Assembly: GCA_964036155.1 (NCBI GenBank)
Contig: OZ038423.1
Span: 4,665,249 to 4,729,248 of the forward strand
Source of the DNA: Diploscapter coronatus
Taxonomy: Eukaryota; Nematoda; Chromadorea; Rhabditida; Rhabditidae
Length of the DNA stretch: 64,000 nucleotides
Direction: 5' to 3'
Shown here: in pieces, positions 1 to 12,280 of the stretch
How positions within the stretch are numbered: position 1 is the stretch's first letter
Layout of the letters: each line of letters starts with the position of its first letter
Notes under the pieces: generated by a model
What the model was told of the DNA's origin: nothing
What the model saw: the letters and a program-made list of their open reading frames with translations, nothing else
The model's database searches: none
Position numbers and translations under genes: made by a program

Positions 1-407
1 AGATATCAATCGCTGGCGTATCTGTTTGGGAGCCGGGCAGTGAGGTAGAAAGAATTTGAGACGCTTCATTTCAAAATACTGTTTCGTCAGTTTGCAACGA
101 TGGAGCACCCACTTGGCTGCATTGCGATAGTCTGCCAAGATGCCAAGGATCTGAACTGTTTCGCCTACATTTCACAGGAGAGCCACACACATTTCGCTCA
201 CGTCTTCTGCGTTCTGACAGCGGTAAGGTGTCAATTTTTATTCCTAATTTCCTTTAGTTCATGACTACTTTCAAAAATTCATACTTCATCAGAATGATTT
301 CGATAAATTACAAAATCTAGGACGCGGCATCTGAGATAATCTTCACATTGGGTATGGCCTTCAACATGGCTCACGCAAACATGGTGGAAGGTCGAATAGG
401 AATGTAA
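1..407 (+). CDS. PTB (phosphotyrosine-binding) domain adaptor, ANKS1/Odin-like, 3' end only
   Basis: Only the C-terminus is inside the window. Three exons are seen: 1-44, 91-222 and 321-407 (TAA), joined in phase 0 by introns of 46 and 98 nt with good GT-AG ends. The joined reading gives the second half of a PTB fold: a strand ending GVSVWEP, then EHPLGCIAIVCQDAKDL, FAYIS, HFAHVFCVLTA and the closing helix EIIFTLGMAFNMAH. This order and spacing match the ANKS1/AIDA-1 PTB domain best (AQDPEDL, FAYIT, CHVF, EIILTLGQAFEVAY in vertebrates). By family, the domain binds NPxY-type tails and links receptors to signalling or trafficking. The protein stops about ten residues after the PTB helix. Ankyrin and SAM repeats would lie to the left, outside the window. 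It converges with the minus-strand gene that follows. The PTB fold is clear; ANKS1 as subfamily is less sure. Confidence 0.72.
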
Positions 408-795
408 AATATCATATATGAGATGGTAAATGTCATGAGATTTTTTAATGCTGCTACTAGATGATTATTTTAAACCATTTTACCCATTATTTTGTAACCT
501 TTGACAAATGCTGATATTTATTTCTACTGACGAAGATGTTTCAAGTTTAGTCCAACTACTGTGATTACTCATAGCCAATGATTCAATAGCTGTATTTTTC
601 AATTCTGTAAGAATCTCTATCCCTTTGCAAATATCTGAGATCGTTTGAGATGCGTGTCATAAACCACTAAATTTCTATATTTGAATTTATCCGTAGATTC
701 TACGAAATTAATTACGCTCATTATTTTCATAGTGAAAAGAGGATTTATTTTCCCGAGTTGTGCATTCCAAAATTTTATTTCCTATTTCCGAATTA

Positions 796-808
796 AATAA
801 ACTTTATT
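796..808. terminator. Overlapping bidirectional poly(A) signals between two convergent genes
   Basis: AATAAA on the + strand (796-801) is followed after one base by TTTATT (803-808), which is AATAAA on the minus strand. The + strand PTB gene stops at 407 and the minus-strand gene stops at 982, so one near-palindromic 13-bp element could serve both 3' ends. The rest of 408-981 is AT-rich and shows no coding sequence. Confidence 0.5.
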
Positions 809-981
809 ATAATTACTTTATTTGCTCATTTTGTACACGTTTGAATATCACATAGATCTTGATGCATGAAGTTGAGCATGCTTATTAGTTAATTCCTTCG
901 ACTTTTAGCCTAATTTGTATAAATAGTTTGTTGGTGATGAGATTTGCAGCCCTAGAGTAATCTACAGACATTCTACAATTG

Positions 982-3900
982 CTATATGAGGTAGTCCTGC
1001 ATCTTCTTGAACATCTTTTTGAATTGGGATACCTAAAAATTGATTATTTTTCAGCAATAGTCGAAAAATAACTTTATTTCCAGGGAACAATTTGGCTACA
1101 GTCATTTCAAGAAGTGCTCCAACTCTTCGGAACCGTCGAGTTGCCTAAATTTATTCTCTGATGAAACACATCATTTACTCCACTTTTATGATGATTTTTT
1201 TTTTCAAATTTCGACAGGATAAGAGAAAATTTTAAATGAGCATTGATTGATTAAAAAGCAGGAGTAAACTTCGATTTCGAATACATTTTGAGGAAAATTT
1301 AACGAGCAGCCTCAATTTCGGCTTTTCCTATTTGGAGCCTTATCATTTCGAAACAAAAATTTTAACTTCTTACCCCAAGTGGTAGAATACTGTTATCCAT
1401 TGTAGGATGAACTTGCATGTATGATACATTCAAGGTCAGAACGTGCTGTTTTAAAATTCCAAGCTCAATCATATTTAAGCCTGAAATTTTCCGAATAATG
1501 TCTAGAATTTATGAATATCAGGCATACCTTCATTACTTGTGCTCAAAATAGCAACTTCTGGAGGAAACGCATTTGGCTTCAGAGTGATGAAGCCATGTGT
1601 GACTCTGATGTCGTCGTTTATCCACGACGTGCTTCTAAAATAGCGAGATGAGTTTTCAAAAACAAAAAAAATATTTACTCACGTCAAATTCAATGAAGGC
1701 GGTCCAAACATAGGTACATTTGAAGGCGCTATGTCCAGAATTTCTTCATACTCGTTTTCATAGAGATCCGTTGGGAAACGATAACCTTTAGCTGCCTAAA
1801 ATCAGACTTTTTGTAAGAACAATTGATTCAACTTATTTTATATAGCTCTGAAAAGTGGCGAGGATAGTTATTTCAGACTCGGTTCAATTTAGCACGCAAC
1901 CATACTATTGGTCTGTTCAAGAAATAGTTAAGGAGCAGTTTAAAAATTAGTATGGTTTTCTACCTGTGAATACCATCGTCCCAAGATGAATTGAAGTGGC
2001 TCAAGCGCTGGTGGAAGGGGAATTTCAGGTAGAGCTAGAATTTGGCACGATTAGGATCTTTCAAATGATAGGAATTAAATAACTAACTGTATGTTGGATC
2101 CTGGGTACATAAATTGCACGACAAAGCGCAATTAACATCGAAGAAATTGGTTTGAGTGATGACGGCGTGGCATTTGTCTTCCATTGCCCACCGGTCGCAA
2201 GATTTGTAAATGTTTCGACATTTTCCTGGAATTGGTAAAATTATTCAATTGTGAATGTCAAAAATATATACCATTCTAATAAGTTACGCTCATGAATATC
2301 GAAATTACATAAACAAATATGAATTGATATTTCGACTCATCCTACAGAGCCTCATATTTGTTGTGAATTTTTGTCGATCAAAGAATCATAGCGTCATGGA
2401 AAAATGCTTCCCAATAAAGTCGAGTAATTCGGTTATCACGCTAGACGCAAGATCACAATATTGTGTTTTCTAGAAAATGCCAACTTGTTAGGCTTATGGA
2501 AAAATGCAACCGATAAACATTACGACATGTAGCAAATTGGTTAATGAATGAAGATTTGCTAATCGGCAAAATATCTTATTTTAGACCAAAACATAATACG
2601 AATTTTGCATTAATTTATTTCTTCAAAGATAAAAACTAGTATGCCTTGTAGTGGTTTTGTAGCAGTAAATCAGCAGAGCGATCATACAAGTGTTTCGATG
2701 CTACTCCATCAACAATTTGCATAATATTAAGCCACTTACGATGGCAATAGCGGCCCATCCAGCCTGCGGCGCATACGCACGATAGTCGTCCAGGGATGCA
2801 TTGGCCTTCATTCAAGCATGGATTTACCTGAAATTATAGATCTCATTCTGGGCTTATTAACGACAAATAGTCGATGATTACTTGATACACCTATCAAGTA
2901 TAGAGTAGCATTCATAATTCAGGCTCAATCGTCGTATATAGAAGGCAACGTATTTTAAAGAGTGTTCTTGTTTCACATTTGTTATATTGATGCACACGCA
3001 TACAATTTTCGCTCAGATATTTCATATCAATCTTCAACGACGTTCATTTTGAAAACTGTCATCTCTAATAAGCCAAGTAGTTTCACATTGGATAAAATTC
3101 AGACTCACCCGACACGTTTCATTTGTAAATCGTTTGTAGAGCAATTGTGCTTGACGAGCACTGCCTAAAATTTATTCCTTTCATAATTTTACAATCATCT
3201 TCTTGGGTTTATCAGGATTTCCTCTCTCTTAAATCAATATTCCCTCCCTTCTAATCGCCCGAATCGATTATCTCGGCAGCTTGTTTTCTCGAAGCAATGG
3301 TCATTTCCAGCTTCCATGCATAATCCTGTATTCCTTGCCTGTCACCCATTCCTAGCCATCATCCACTTTTCCCCTACTTCTCTTTCAGAAGCCAGGCCGC
3401 CGACCTTTCTCTTCTCACTTTCCCCTGATTTCCCTGTGATAACACAGATAATCTCGCCGATGGGCAGCTTTGTTTCTGCTTCTTTAGCTTCTCGATTACA
3501 GGCAAACCAGAAGTGGATTGCAGACGGGAATCGCGCTCTGCTGATTTGCCTAACTGGAACAGGATAAGAGAATGGTATGGCTGGCTAGCTTAATCAATGC
3601 ACGAATAAAGTGATAAATCAATAACATTGAAGAAGTTGCATTGACGAATCCAAAATTTGAGAGGCAAAAACGAGGAGAGAAAGAAGGATTTTGAACCAGT
3701 CTCCCCTTTTTGGGTGCTATTTCTCGATTTTTCTAACCACGAAAATAACCGCGCACCACTTTGCACCTCCCAGATTAAGGACCAAATAATACTGCGCGAT
3801 GATACTGAATTTTGGGTTTCTGATTCGGAGAAGGCAATAAAGGTTAGGTTCCGCGAGACCTATATGAACATCATATTGTCAGAGAAGTCGGTTGCCTAAT

Positions 3901-5088
3901 TAGATGTCAGATTGATTAAAAACTCGACTGTAATGTCCAGTTTGGTGGTTTCAATGTTACAACATGGCAGAGATCAAATGTTGCTGCGAAAAAAGTGAAC
4001 GCATGAAAGGAGAGAAAGGGTTTTTTACCCTATGATGGAATGTAACAGCGTTTTTATTCATACTGGAAAACAGAAAAGTATTGATAAAAATGTTATGCAA
4101 AAAAATACTCCCAAAGTAGCAACAGCATAAATGATCACTCAATCGTAAACAACTTGATCTAATTATATGATTCGAGAAGCTGTTCTGATTGTCGATAATA
4201 AGCATTTGCAGTATGAATGCATTCGGTTCTGCAAAACGAGTACATGCAAATACCTCGAAGAATCGAGATATTGTGTGTCATTCGAAGAACATGGGTGTGG
4301 TTTTTGCGCTCTGTCGATAGCCAAAGGAATCTGTATTCGAACAAGAATTGGGCATCTAATGCATTCGGCAGAGGCAGAAGAGGACGCAATGCATTAACAT
4401 ATCAATGTACAATAATGCTTTAGCTAACAATAGGATTGACGAAAATGTGTCCCTTGACCAATGGAATTCAGAAGCTCAACCAGAGATTGCATGTAATTTA
4501 TGACAATTTGCAAAGATATGCAGTTGAGTTCAGATGAAGTACTAGATAAAGGATGGTTTGAAAATCGCTGCAAGAAGTTAAGAATAAGAATCCGTTGAGG
4601 GCAAGCAATGATTGTCAAAATAAATTTCGCAAAAGTCCCCTATCATCACTTGATTTATTTATTGTATTAGTTGAGCATGACAATCACGTTGAAAGAATAT
4701 TTCTTCCTTCTATCTTGGTCACTGCCTGATAACCATCACTGGTCTTTCCCTTTTTCCTTATTCTCCCTAATCCTAAAATGACAGGCGGCAACGATTACAG
4801 GAAGCAAAGAAACCGCGCTTAATTGGAAATTTCCTGCTATTAGCTCACTAAGTTATAAAACGGTGGATGCTTCGAAATGGTTTCTTTGTCACGAAATGAC
4901 AGAGCTAACATATGAGAATAACAATACAAACTATTCCCATTCATTTGCTCTTCTATGCTACCATCACTCAACATAATATCTACTTAAATATAAAGATACA
5001 ACAATCTCAAAAACTTACATAATTGAATGATAAATATGAGAAGCGTAGATCCCAAGAACAGAATAAATCGATAATTGGCAAATCTCAT
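982..5088 (-). CDS. Secreted EGF + ShKT + nitrobindin/THAP4-like domain protein (290 aa)
   Basis: Ten exons on the minus strand: 5088-5019, 3164-3109, 2827-2740, 2225-2088, 2034-1964, 1795-1683, 1634-1528, 1480-1374, 1144-1073 and 1032-982 (TAG). All junctions keep phase; the last intron is 40 nt and the first 1854 nt. Residues 1-26 form a signal peptide (hydrophobic run [14 protein letters not shown]). Cys 41, 46, 52, 59, 61 and 70 have exact EGF spacing. Cys 74, 81, 90, 104, 108 and 111 with the SCDRWA motif make one ShKT domain. From about 119 the chain follows the nitrobindin/THAP4 C-terminal barrel: [52 protein letters not shown] and TRRFRRVG. The GxWxGxG signature is reduced to GRW, and the heme-ligand His region (HLH in human THAP4) is replaced by QFKKMFKK, so heme binding is doubtful. 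Start: ATG directly before the signal peptide. The fold assignments are firm; the function is unknown. Confidence 0.82.
3712..3790 (+). repeat. Dispersed repeat, copy 1 (pairs with 6959-7035)
   Basis: This block inside the first intron of the EGF/ShKT gene matches 6959-7035 in the same orientation over about 78 bases with a few gaps, including the shared core CCACGAAAATAAC and GCACCACTTT. By eye roughly four in five bases agree. It is most likely an old transposon fragment. Confidence 0.55.
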
Positions 5089-6077
5089 TCGATCCACTCA
5101 AGCACAATACTGCTGGACACAATAATTAATTGCAGAAGGAAGGAGAGGGGCTACTGTAATCAGACGAACAATGATGATGCAACAGTGAAGTGGTAATACA
5201 GTGATGGCAATGCACAGAAACACTCAAAGTGACGACACTTCTCGCTAGAGGAATACAGAATAATTAGGAGGGGGAGAGAGGAGGAAGAAAGGGAGAACAA
5301 GCACGAGAAGAGATGAAAAACGGCTAATGCAAGGCAAGAGATGCGTTTGCAAATGTGTTCTTGTTGTTGTTCGGCTATATAATGCGCCAAAGAAAGAAAG
5401 GTGAAGAAACATAATGGGAAAGTAAGAGAAGTAAAGAAGCAGGGTGAAGAAAATGAAGAAAAATATGATACCTAAAGAGGTAACAAATAAAAGCAAGTAC
5501 GAGAGACAATGGTATTGGATCGAAAAATTTTGTATGGAAAATAAGAGATTTTTGGCATTTTAAGAAGAATAATAAAACTACGAAAACGGTAAAAAAAAAT
5601 AGCTGAAGGGAGAATTGAACCAGTAAGAGATTGGCAGGAGGCAGAATAACGAAGAAGTAAGAAGAGGTTTCTGAAGGCAGAAAAAGAAAAATAGAAGGAT
5701 GAAGGAAAGTTAGAGAGGGAGAAACGAAACCCGCGCGTGGCGATAGCTGGTTGGGGACACAACAGAAGCTGTAGGCATGAAGGAAGGCAGAGAGGACAGA
5801 GATGCAGGCAGACAGGCAGATAGACAAGGGTAAGATCCCTCAAAGCCTGACTGTCATACTATTTACCCGATCTCTAAACCCTAGGGCGAATCATACAAAC
5901 ATCAGAAGTAGGGGTGTGTTAGAATTTCGCCTTCAATTCGGGGTCGTGAAAACATTCGATTTCGATTACGATTCCATTGTCGAAGTCACGAAAATCTTCA
6001 ATGACGACTTCGATTCAGAATTTTCAAAGTTGAAATTTCAAACACCATAATCAGAGAAATGCCAGATAGTAACTTAG

Positions 6078-6106
6078 GTGTGTGTGTGTGTGTGTGTATG
6101 TGTGTG
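6078..6106 (+). repeat. (GT)n microsatellite
   Basis: About 14 GT units with one GTAT interruption. Confidence 0.9.
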
Positions 6107-6958
6107 CGGAGATTTTAGGATTTGACTACAAGGAGAAAGGTAAAATATTTTCTGACACACCCCTGAATCAGACAAACGATAAACTTTGTCTTGCTCAATC
6201 TCATGTCCTTTTTATGATAAGCACTAAATTTATAAACGGGATGAATTGGATTACAATGCAGAATCCATACATTCTGGTCAGAGTTTCCTTCCATCTCAAC
6301 TCTACACATTCTCCATAATTCATTTTTCCACTACGACTTTTTGCATTTCTTTGCTTTTACTTTACTGACCGAAGCCATTTCTATTCGTACTTTATCCTTC
6401 AGCTGTTTCCTTCATTTTTCGATTTGGCTAATCTGCGTTCAATGCCACCTTTACAATACGAAAATGGAACGGTAAAAATGTTGAGAATTCCAAGGATTAT
6501 TCTGGTGAAAGTCATAATCGACTGTGAGATTATCAGATCAGCCTATAGACAGAGTTTTTATGAGATATTACGGCAGCAATGGTAAGAAGCATAATGAACA
6601 AACTTGAGATTTTTTCCGGCTTCGCCACCCTGGTTTTTATTAATTGAATTCTGAAGGTGAATTGAACCTTTCGCAAGTAAGCTATCGAAAATTCTTCGAT
6701 ATATGGAATAGTAGGAGAGAGCATTGAAGTTTTCCCATTTATTTCCCAAAAGTCGTGGAAATTGGTATGCGTAGTCACAAAGAATCAAAGTCAATAATTT
6801 TAGAAAATATAAAACTATGCAATGCCAGGTAATGCCAACAAAATTCAGAAAGTTGATAAATTATAGAATATTTCATCGGTCAGAACTAGCACAGATATTG
6901 AAGAGTCCGAAATCTAGGAAGTATAAAATAAAGAGTTATTTCAGGTCAGTCTGTTTCA

Positions 6959-7035
6959 GGTGCTATTTCTCCGTTTTTCTATCCACGAAAATAACTGTGC
7001 ACCACTTTACAGCTTCCAAATAAGGACTAAACAAT
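6959..7035 (+). repeat. Dispersed repeat, copy 2 (pairs with 3712-3790)
   Basis: Direct-orientation partner of the block at 3712-3790; the same core CCACGAAAATAAC is present. The flanks do not match, so the repeat unit seems to be close to this size. Confidence 0.55.
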
Positions 7036-8897
7036 ATATTTACTCGTACATCTGAAGAATCGAGGTGGAAGTATCGATTTAATGAAATACAAATCACATA
7101 AGAGTATTCAACCATATACAATAATTGAAATGCGATAAAAGAGTCCGTCTTAATTCGCTGGTTCTGTGATTATTCTAGTGCAATTGTTTCCAGTCTAATT
7201 ACACAGTAAAATAATCCCAGAATGAGCAAATTACTTTAAAAAAAAGTAAAAATGTTTGAATAGTTATTCAATTTGAGGATAAACTTAACAATTACCTAAC
7301 CCCATTCATGACATTTTCAACTAGAGAATACTCATTCGAATAGTAAATGTCAGAAATAGTATCGGTGAGAGAGCATGCAAATCCAAGGAGACGAATGAGA
7401 AAGAGATAATCAAAGAAATCGAGAGATAAAGCTAAGTAGATGAAATCCCAAAATGCGTAAGCAAGCAAAGAATCATGAATCAAATTCAGGGAATGAAATT
7501 TGTTGGTCAAAGATAAAGTGCAAAAACAGGTACATTCAATTTTGAGTCATCGGAATTTGGAGCATGGGAAGCTTGATTCCAAACTTTGGTTGACTCAAAT
7601 TGTGAATGCAATTTGTGAGTATCCAAACTATATTTTAATACTGAAGTTAGACTTCTAAAATTCAGTCAAAATTTTGAAACTTAAAAAGTTGCATGATCAT
7701 TGACTTAGGGCTAATAATAATTTAGTAATCGGGCTGTTTATGATGGTGTGTAGTTTAATGCTTATAGGAAGGAACAAAATTTGATTATAGAGTTCGTCTA
7801 CATACAGTCACTGCAAGAAGTAGAGCCAAACATAAAGTCATTGATGCTCAGTTAACTAACTTGTAGTATAAAATTAGGCTGAAATTTTGAGCACGTTTCT
7901 GGATATGATAAGCCAAAAGATCATGATAAATACCATCCCTATTCGATCCCATATACGGCACTAAGACATTGAACAACAATATGCTAGGCTCCTATGCTTT
8001 TGATCGTTACTGTGTTTACGAGTGCATCAGCATCGCGAATAGAACTCACCACGAATTACTGTATCCTATCTAGCGCCTTCTAGAAATATAGCAATTTGAA
8101 TAATACCTTAGGAATAATTTGTCGAAATGAGGAAGCTACTGATTTGTGCATGAATTTATAGGCAAAAATAGAATCGCGCAGATCGTTTTGCTCGTTGGAT
8201 ATTTTGATTTGACTCATTGAATATTGGGCCGAGGCCCGCAGGAACAGGGAAGGAGGGAAGGGAAGGAAAGGCAGGGAGAGAGGAAGCAATGCAAAGGAGA
8301 AATCGGCATTTCGAAATGAAAATTTAAACCCGACTAAATGTCACCACACTTTACGAATTTATGAAATGATTCAAATGCAAATTTGAATAAATTAAAATTC
8401 GAAAATTGATATTTTTACTGGCGATTTAAATTATTCGCGATTTTATCACCTTTTTTTGAACTGATTCGCGACCCATTTATCCCAAATTTTGCTTCGGAAT
8501 TTATGTAGGGAAAGCGAGGTATCTCGAAAAATCTATGTTTTCATTTTTACTGAAAATGCTCAAATTGGAAAATCTACAATTTAATAAACACGTACAAAAC
8601 TTAGATGTCAATAAAAAAGAAAGTTTACTGAAAAGTCAGCTTCATTCCGGTTTGACTTGTGAATTCATATTGTTTATCGAATTTTTCTTGTTATAATCAT
8701 TTGAACAACGACGAATTTGTTAAATAAATCAATTTATTCTTCAATAATTACACGTAAATAGGTTTGCAAATTTATTGTTAGCATATTGCTTGTAAGGTAT
8801 TATCAGACGGTGAGAATAATCTCGGGTTTCACGAGATAAAACTGTTACAATTTGGATTTTCTTTGTCTTATTTGTGAACCGTGCACTCCATCAACCT

Positions 8898-9049
8898 GTC
8901 CTCATTGCACTAGACTTCTATGCCGATGACTTCATTGCCTCCGACTTTGATTCCTATAGTGTATTGGAAGATCCAATGTGATTTCAACTCAAGATGGTTT
9001 GTTCGTCCCCAATGAAAGTCTGGCAATTAAAGTCACTAGGGTTTTGTAA
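8898..9049 (+). pseudogene. Possible MATH-domain remnant
   Basis: One frame reads DFYADDFIASDFD then SYSVLEDP and stops; a one-base shift continues as DGLFVPNESLAIKVTRVL before another stop. The pattern of a DP turn, then G-hydrophobic-V-x-x-E-S-L-x-I-x-V resembles the C-terminal strands of MATH (meprin/TRAF homology) domains, a family greatly expanded in nematodes. The frame break, the small size and the lack of a splice site at the shift argue for a relic. No following BTB domain could be assembled, although the frame 9108-9332 downstream stays open. This is a weak resemblance, not a firm assignment. Confidence 0.2.
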
Positions 9050-10269
9050 ATTATTTGAATTCTTAGTCATCCAATAATACGGTTCCATCTAATTTCGCTT
9101 CTATGGTTTGTCTCTGCGATTGTCGAAACGAGACTGCAATTGTAATCAATTCTTTTTTGTTATTTTGTTACGTCGCTCTAACTTCGATGGAAACACCTTG
9201 TTGTTCGTATTCTTGGACTTTTTAACGCCCTGCAGATCATTTACATCTGTTGTCCGGGACCTTTCAAACATCGACGAGATGCACTTTGTTGCAAGAGAAA
9301 GGGTAGAAGAACTGAACCTGGCAGAGAGTTAGAAAACCTTTCATCAATGTAATCAATTTTACAATTATTTGGTTAATGTTTCGAACTTGCCTATTTACAA
9401 TCATTGTACTACAAGATTTTTATTTGATTTTCTTAACCTAAATTTTTGACATTTTTGTGATTAAATAGTAAAGCGGAATAAACAATACTCAACAATAAAT
9501 TTTGTGGTTAAATATCAAAAGCTTCCAATACGGTAGAATAGTATCAAACAAAATATTAAATTTTCAATACAACAGAGTAGTATTTATTATTTTTTGGATA
9601 GACAAATCATTGCCATTGTTTCTTTACTGGAATCGTAGTATCAGTGTCAGCCAACGCTGTATTCTGGTAGTAGTTTGAGGTGTTTGCTTCTTCCAATAAG
9701 CTCTCTTGCAAAAAATTCCATTGTGGTTTGTTCCTTCGTTTAAACATAAGAATATTCCAGTTCTTTGACTCTTCTTTTATCACCATGAAACAATTCGCTG
9801 GGATGTGTTCTTCTCTCTGGTCCTGTTGTGCTTCTCAAATTCACATAATTAATTTTTTAAATTTGCATATTACTTACTACAGAAATATCTGCACATTTTT
9901 AATTCCAGTGCAGTTTTTTTTCAATCAAATTGCGGCTTTTAATTCTGTCTTTTCTGATTCATCACGATTCCGGTGATCCTTCTGCACTCTTTCAGGTGTC
10001 GATTTTCAAATATCAGCTGAGAATTTTCAAGTTCTAGTACCCTAAAGTTGTTAAATTTAGTTGATATTTTGATGATATAAGCAACTTACTTGGTGTACGA
10101 GATGAGATCGATGATCCGATCGCTAGTTTCTTTATGTATCATATCGGTTCATTGATTTAGAAATATAGTGAGATTTTCGTTATATTTTTAGAATAATAAC
10201 ATTTCAGATATGGAAATGCATTTGAGACAGTCTAATTTTCTATCTTCTTATGCGGAATATCGCTTCAAT

Positions 10270-10980
10270 AATAAGTATAGTTTAAAATACGGTGATTTAG
10301 ACACCGAATAATGTTCGATTTAGGCGAGCATTATAGTTGAGATCGGATCTGAAATTTAACATTTTGAAAGTTTCTGAAAATTAGAAAACGAATGATAAAA
10401 ACGGCTGTATTGCGCGATTTGAATGCGAGAGAGTAACAAAGGTGGACGGTTTTCGAAGGAAAGGGATAAAAATAGCAAGAATTCGTTTATTTGGCAAAGG
10501 AAAACCAGGCCAGCGAAATAATGAGTCACGTGGAAGAGAAACGAAACGAAGTGTATTTTTTAATATCGACGCGTTCTCACCAATCGATAATTGTTCAAGC
10601 GCTGTTTACTCGTTCTCCTACTTTCCCTTTTATCTCTAACCTCTCCCACATGCTGTTATTTCTTCCTCTGCGTGTATTCCCAGCGGCTGTACTCGTCATT
10701 CTTTCCCCTACAGCTACTGCCTATCCATCAACTATCAGCTCATCTACATCTTTTAATTCCCCCCTTTTAGAGTGTTCTCTCTTCACGGCCACTGGCCTTC
10801 CCTCGAATTGCCATCATTTTCATAATTCTTTTCAGATCGTTTGAAAAGCAACCGCTTTCCATCAACCCTCCTCAACAGTTTTATTATTTTAATTTCAGAT
10901 ATCGTATCTCAACTCTAGTGCCTGTCTAAATCGGGCATTATTCGATGTCTAAGTCATTGTATTATACCTATATAATATAG
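10270..10980. mobile_element. Candidate non-autonomous DNA transposon with about 90-bp terminal inverted repeats
   Basis: The left end (about 10275-10362) and the right end (about 10895-10975) are inverted, imperfect copies of each other; both carry the ordered blocks CGAATAATG, CGATTTAG, GTTGAGAT and ATCTGAAATT. Roughly three quarters of the bases agree by eye. The interior is about 0.53 kb and contains a copy of another repeat family (10505-10853). No transposase frame is present, so any mobility would depend on a source elsewhere. The exact ends and target-site duplication could not be fixed. Confidence 0.55.
10505..10853 (+). repeat. Repeat family A copy, inverted relative to 12281-12638
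   Basis: About 285 bases (10569-10853) are the reverse complement of 12281-12557, with high similarity along the whole length. The left part (10505-10596) also matches the reverse complement of the short element at 55993-56124. The two large copies face each other around 1.4 kb that holds decayed coding sequence. Confidence 0.7.
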
Positions 10981-11321
10981 TAGTTTTGAACGAGAACTAC
11001 TTTTATAAGAATGAATATTGGAGAAGAAGCAACTTTCATCATAAGGTAGCCTGCTGTAGAGCATATACTCGGTACAGAAATGAACATTGATCTCTTCGCA
11101 AAGTTCATATCTGGAAAATAAAGTAGATCTTTGACAAATAAATATTGGTTACAGACAAACATGAACGATTCCGCACTATGCATATATATAACAAATGGCC
11201 CGTTCAGAGGATTTTATATGCAAGTACGAAACATATCAGTGCTAAATTGCTTTAGCAGTAAGTCACTTATAGCGAATTTTTAGCAGCAATATTTACATTT
11301 CAAAGTGGCAATGTTCTTGGT

Positions 11322-12189
11322 TTGATTTGTATAAATTTAGCCAAGGCAGCAGATTATCTACGCGTATCGGCATCAAAACGTCTTCGAATAAACGACACTT
11401 CGTACGAATCCTATCAAATTAATAACCCGCTAACTAACGGGTTATCCTGTGCACTCTACTACAAATCAGTCCTAACTGGGAGGAAGCGTGATTTCATAGG
11501 CATAGCCGCACTTCTAAAGGTTGGATTGCGAACTCATACCAGAAACGTCAAAATTACTTGATAGAAACTTGTGCAGCAACTCAATAATTATAGGTGTTAA
11601 AAGGAATGTTACTGCTGTGGTTAAATATAGCCAGGATATGTTCTGGTGTGAATATCGAGGAAGCACCACGCTTCCAGAAAGCCTGCAGAGATTGTACCTC
11701 GAAGATAGTGTATTTGGTAAGTCTAAAGTTTTACAAAAAAAATTGTACAATACGTAGCTTTTATTTAGATTACTACGTGTCGAACAAAATCTCGTCAGTG
11801 TCAAGTGATGAAGATGGAAAATATCAAGATATAATTGTCGGATGCAAAAATGGAAGTTATTCATTCAGACTTTGGGGCAAAAAGGGCCAAATATATGTCT
11901 ATCAAAAGTAGCAACAAATATTTCTTTCTCAAGTATCTTAACGGTAGATAGCTCGAGTGAATCTAGACTTGGATGCATAAAAGGGTTTACACAAATCACA
12001 CTAGGAGAATCTAATGGGTTTAGAATTTCGATATGTGTAAGTAAAAAGCCAATATATTTGTATGATAATAAAATTTATTATAAACTTTATTCAATTCCAT
12101 TGGGTTGTTCGATAGTTTCTGAGACACTAGAAAATGTGTCTCTGCTATTTAAAGGATTGAAATCAAAGATATCTTTTGTGGGTACATGA
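11322..12189 (+). pseudogene. Decayed protein-coding region between two inverted repeat copies
   Basis: Long frames follow one another but shift: about 11322-11519 (ending GIAALLK), then 11521-11716 (starting DCELIPETSKLL), a good GTAAGT donor at 11717, a TTTAG acceptor, a further stretch beginning DYYVSNKISSV, and a last frame ending in TGA at 12189. Shifts near 11520 and 11880 lack plausible introns. The codon texture looks protein-like, yet I recognise no family. It lies between the inverted copies at 10505-10853 and 12281-12638, so it may be cargo or the degenerate gene of a larger element. A real gene with small misread introns is possible but less likely. Confidence 0.35.
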
Positions 12190-12280
12190 AGGTTGACTCT
12201 TACCCTCCAACTCTATCGTACTTGTCATCCAATCCTCCGCTCTATTGATGTGAATCGTATCGCGATAGATAAGGTGGTTT

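Larger units (their letters stand above)
5089..8897. other. Gene-free stretch upstream of the EGF/ShKT gene
   Basis: I see no supported exon here. Open frames exist on both strands, but they lack convincing splice signals or family motifs and lie in A- or G-rich sequence (5.1-5.8 kb). The immediate left end should contain the promoter of the minus-strand EGF/ShKT gene. A GT microsatellite and one dispersed repeat copy are listed separately. Confidence 0.5.

Noticed and set aside
3316..3567. 83-codon + strand frame inside the first intron of the EGF/ShKT gene
   Set aside because: Pyrimidine-rich with no splice context or motif; opposite in strand to the supported gene.
5600..5625. tRNA T-arm-like string GGTTCAATTC on the minus strand
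   Set aside because: No acceptor stem, D-arm or anticodon arm could be paired around it.
5375..5843. Minus-strand frames of 123 and 150 codons
   Set aside because: Both come from the same A/G-rich + strand stretch, are mutually out of frame and have no motifs or splice signals.
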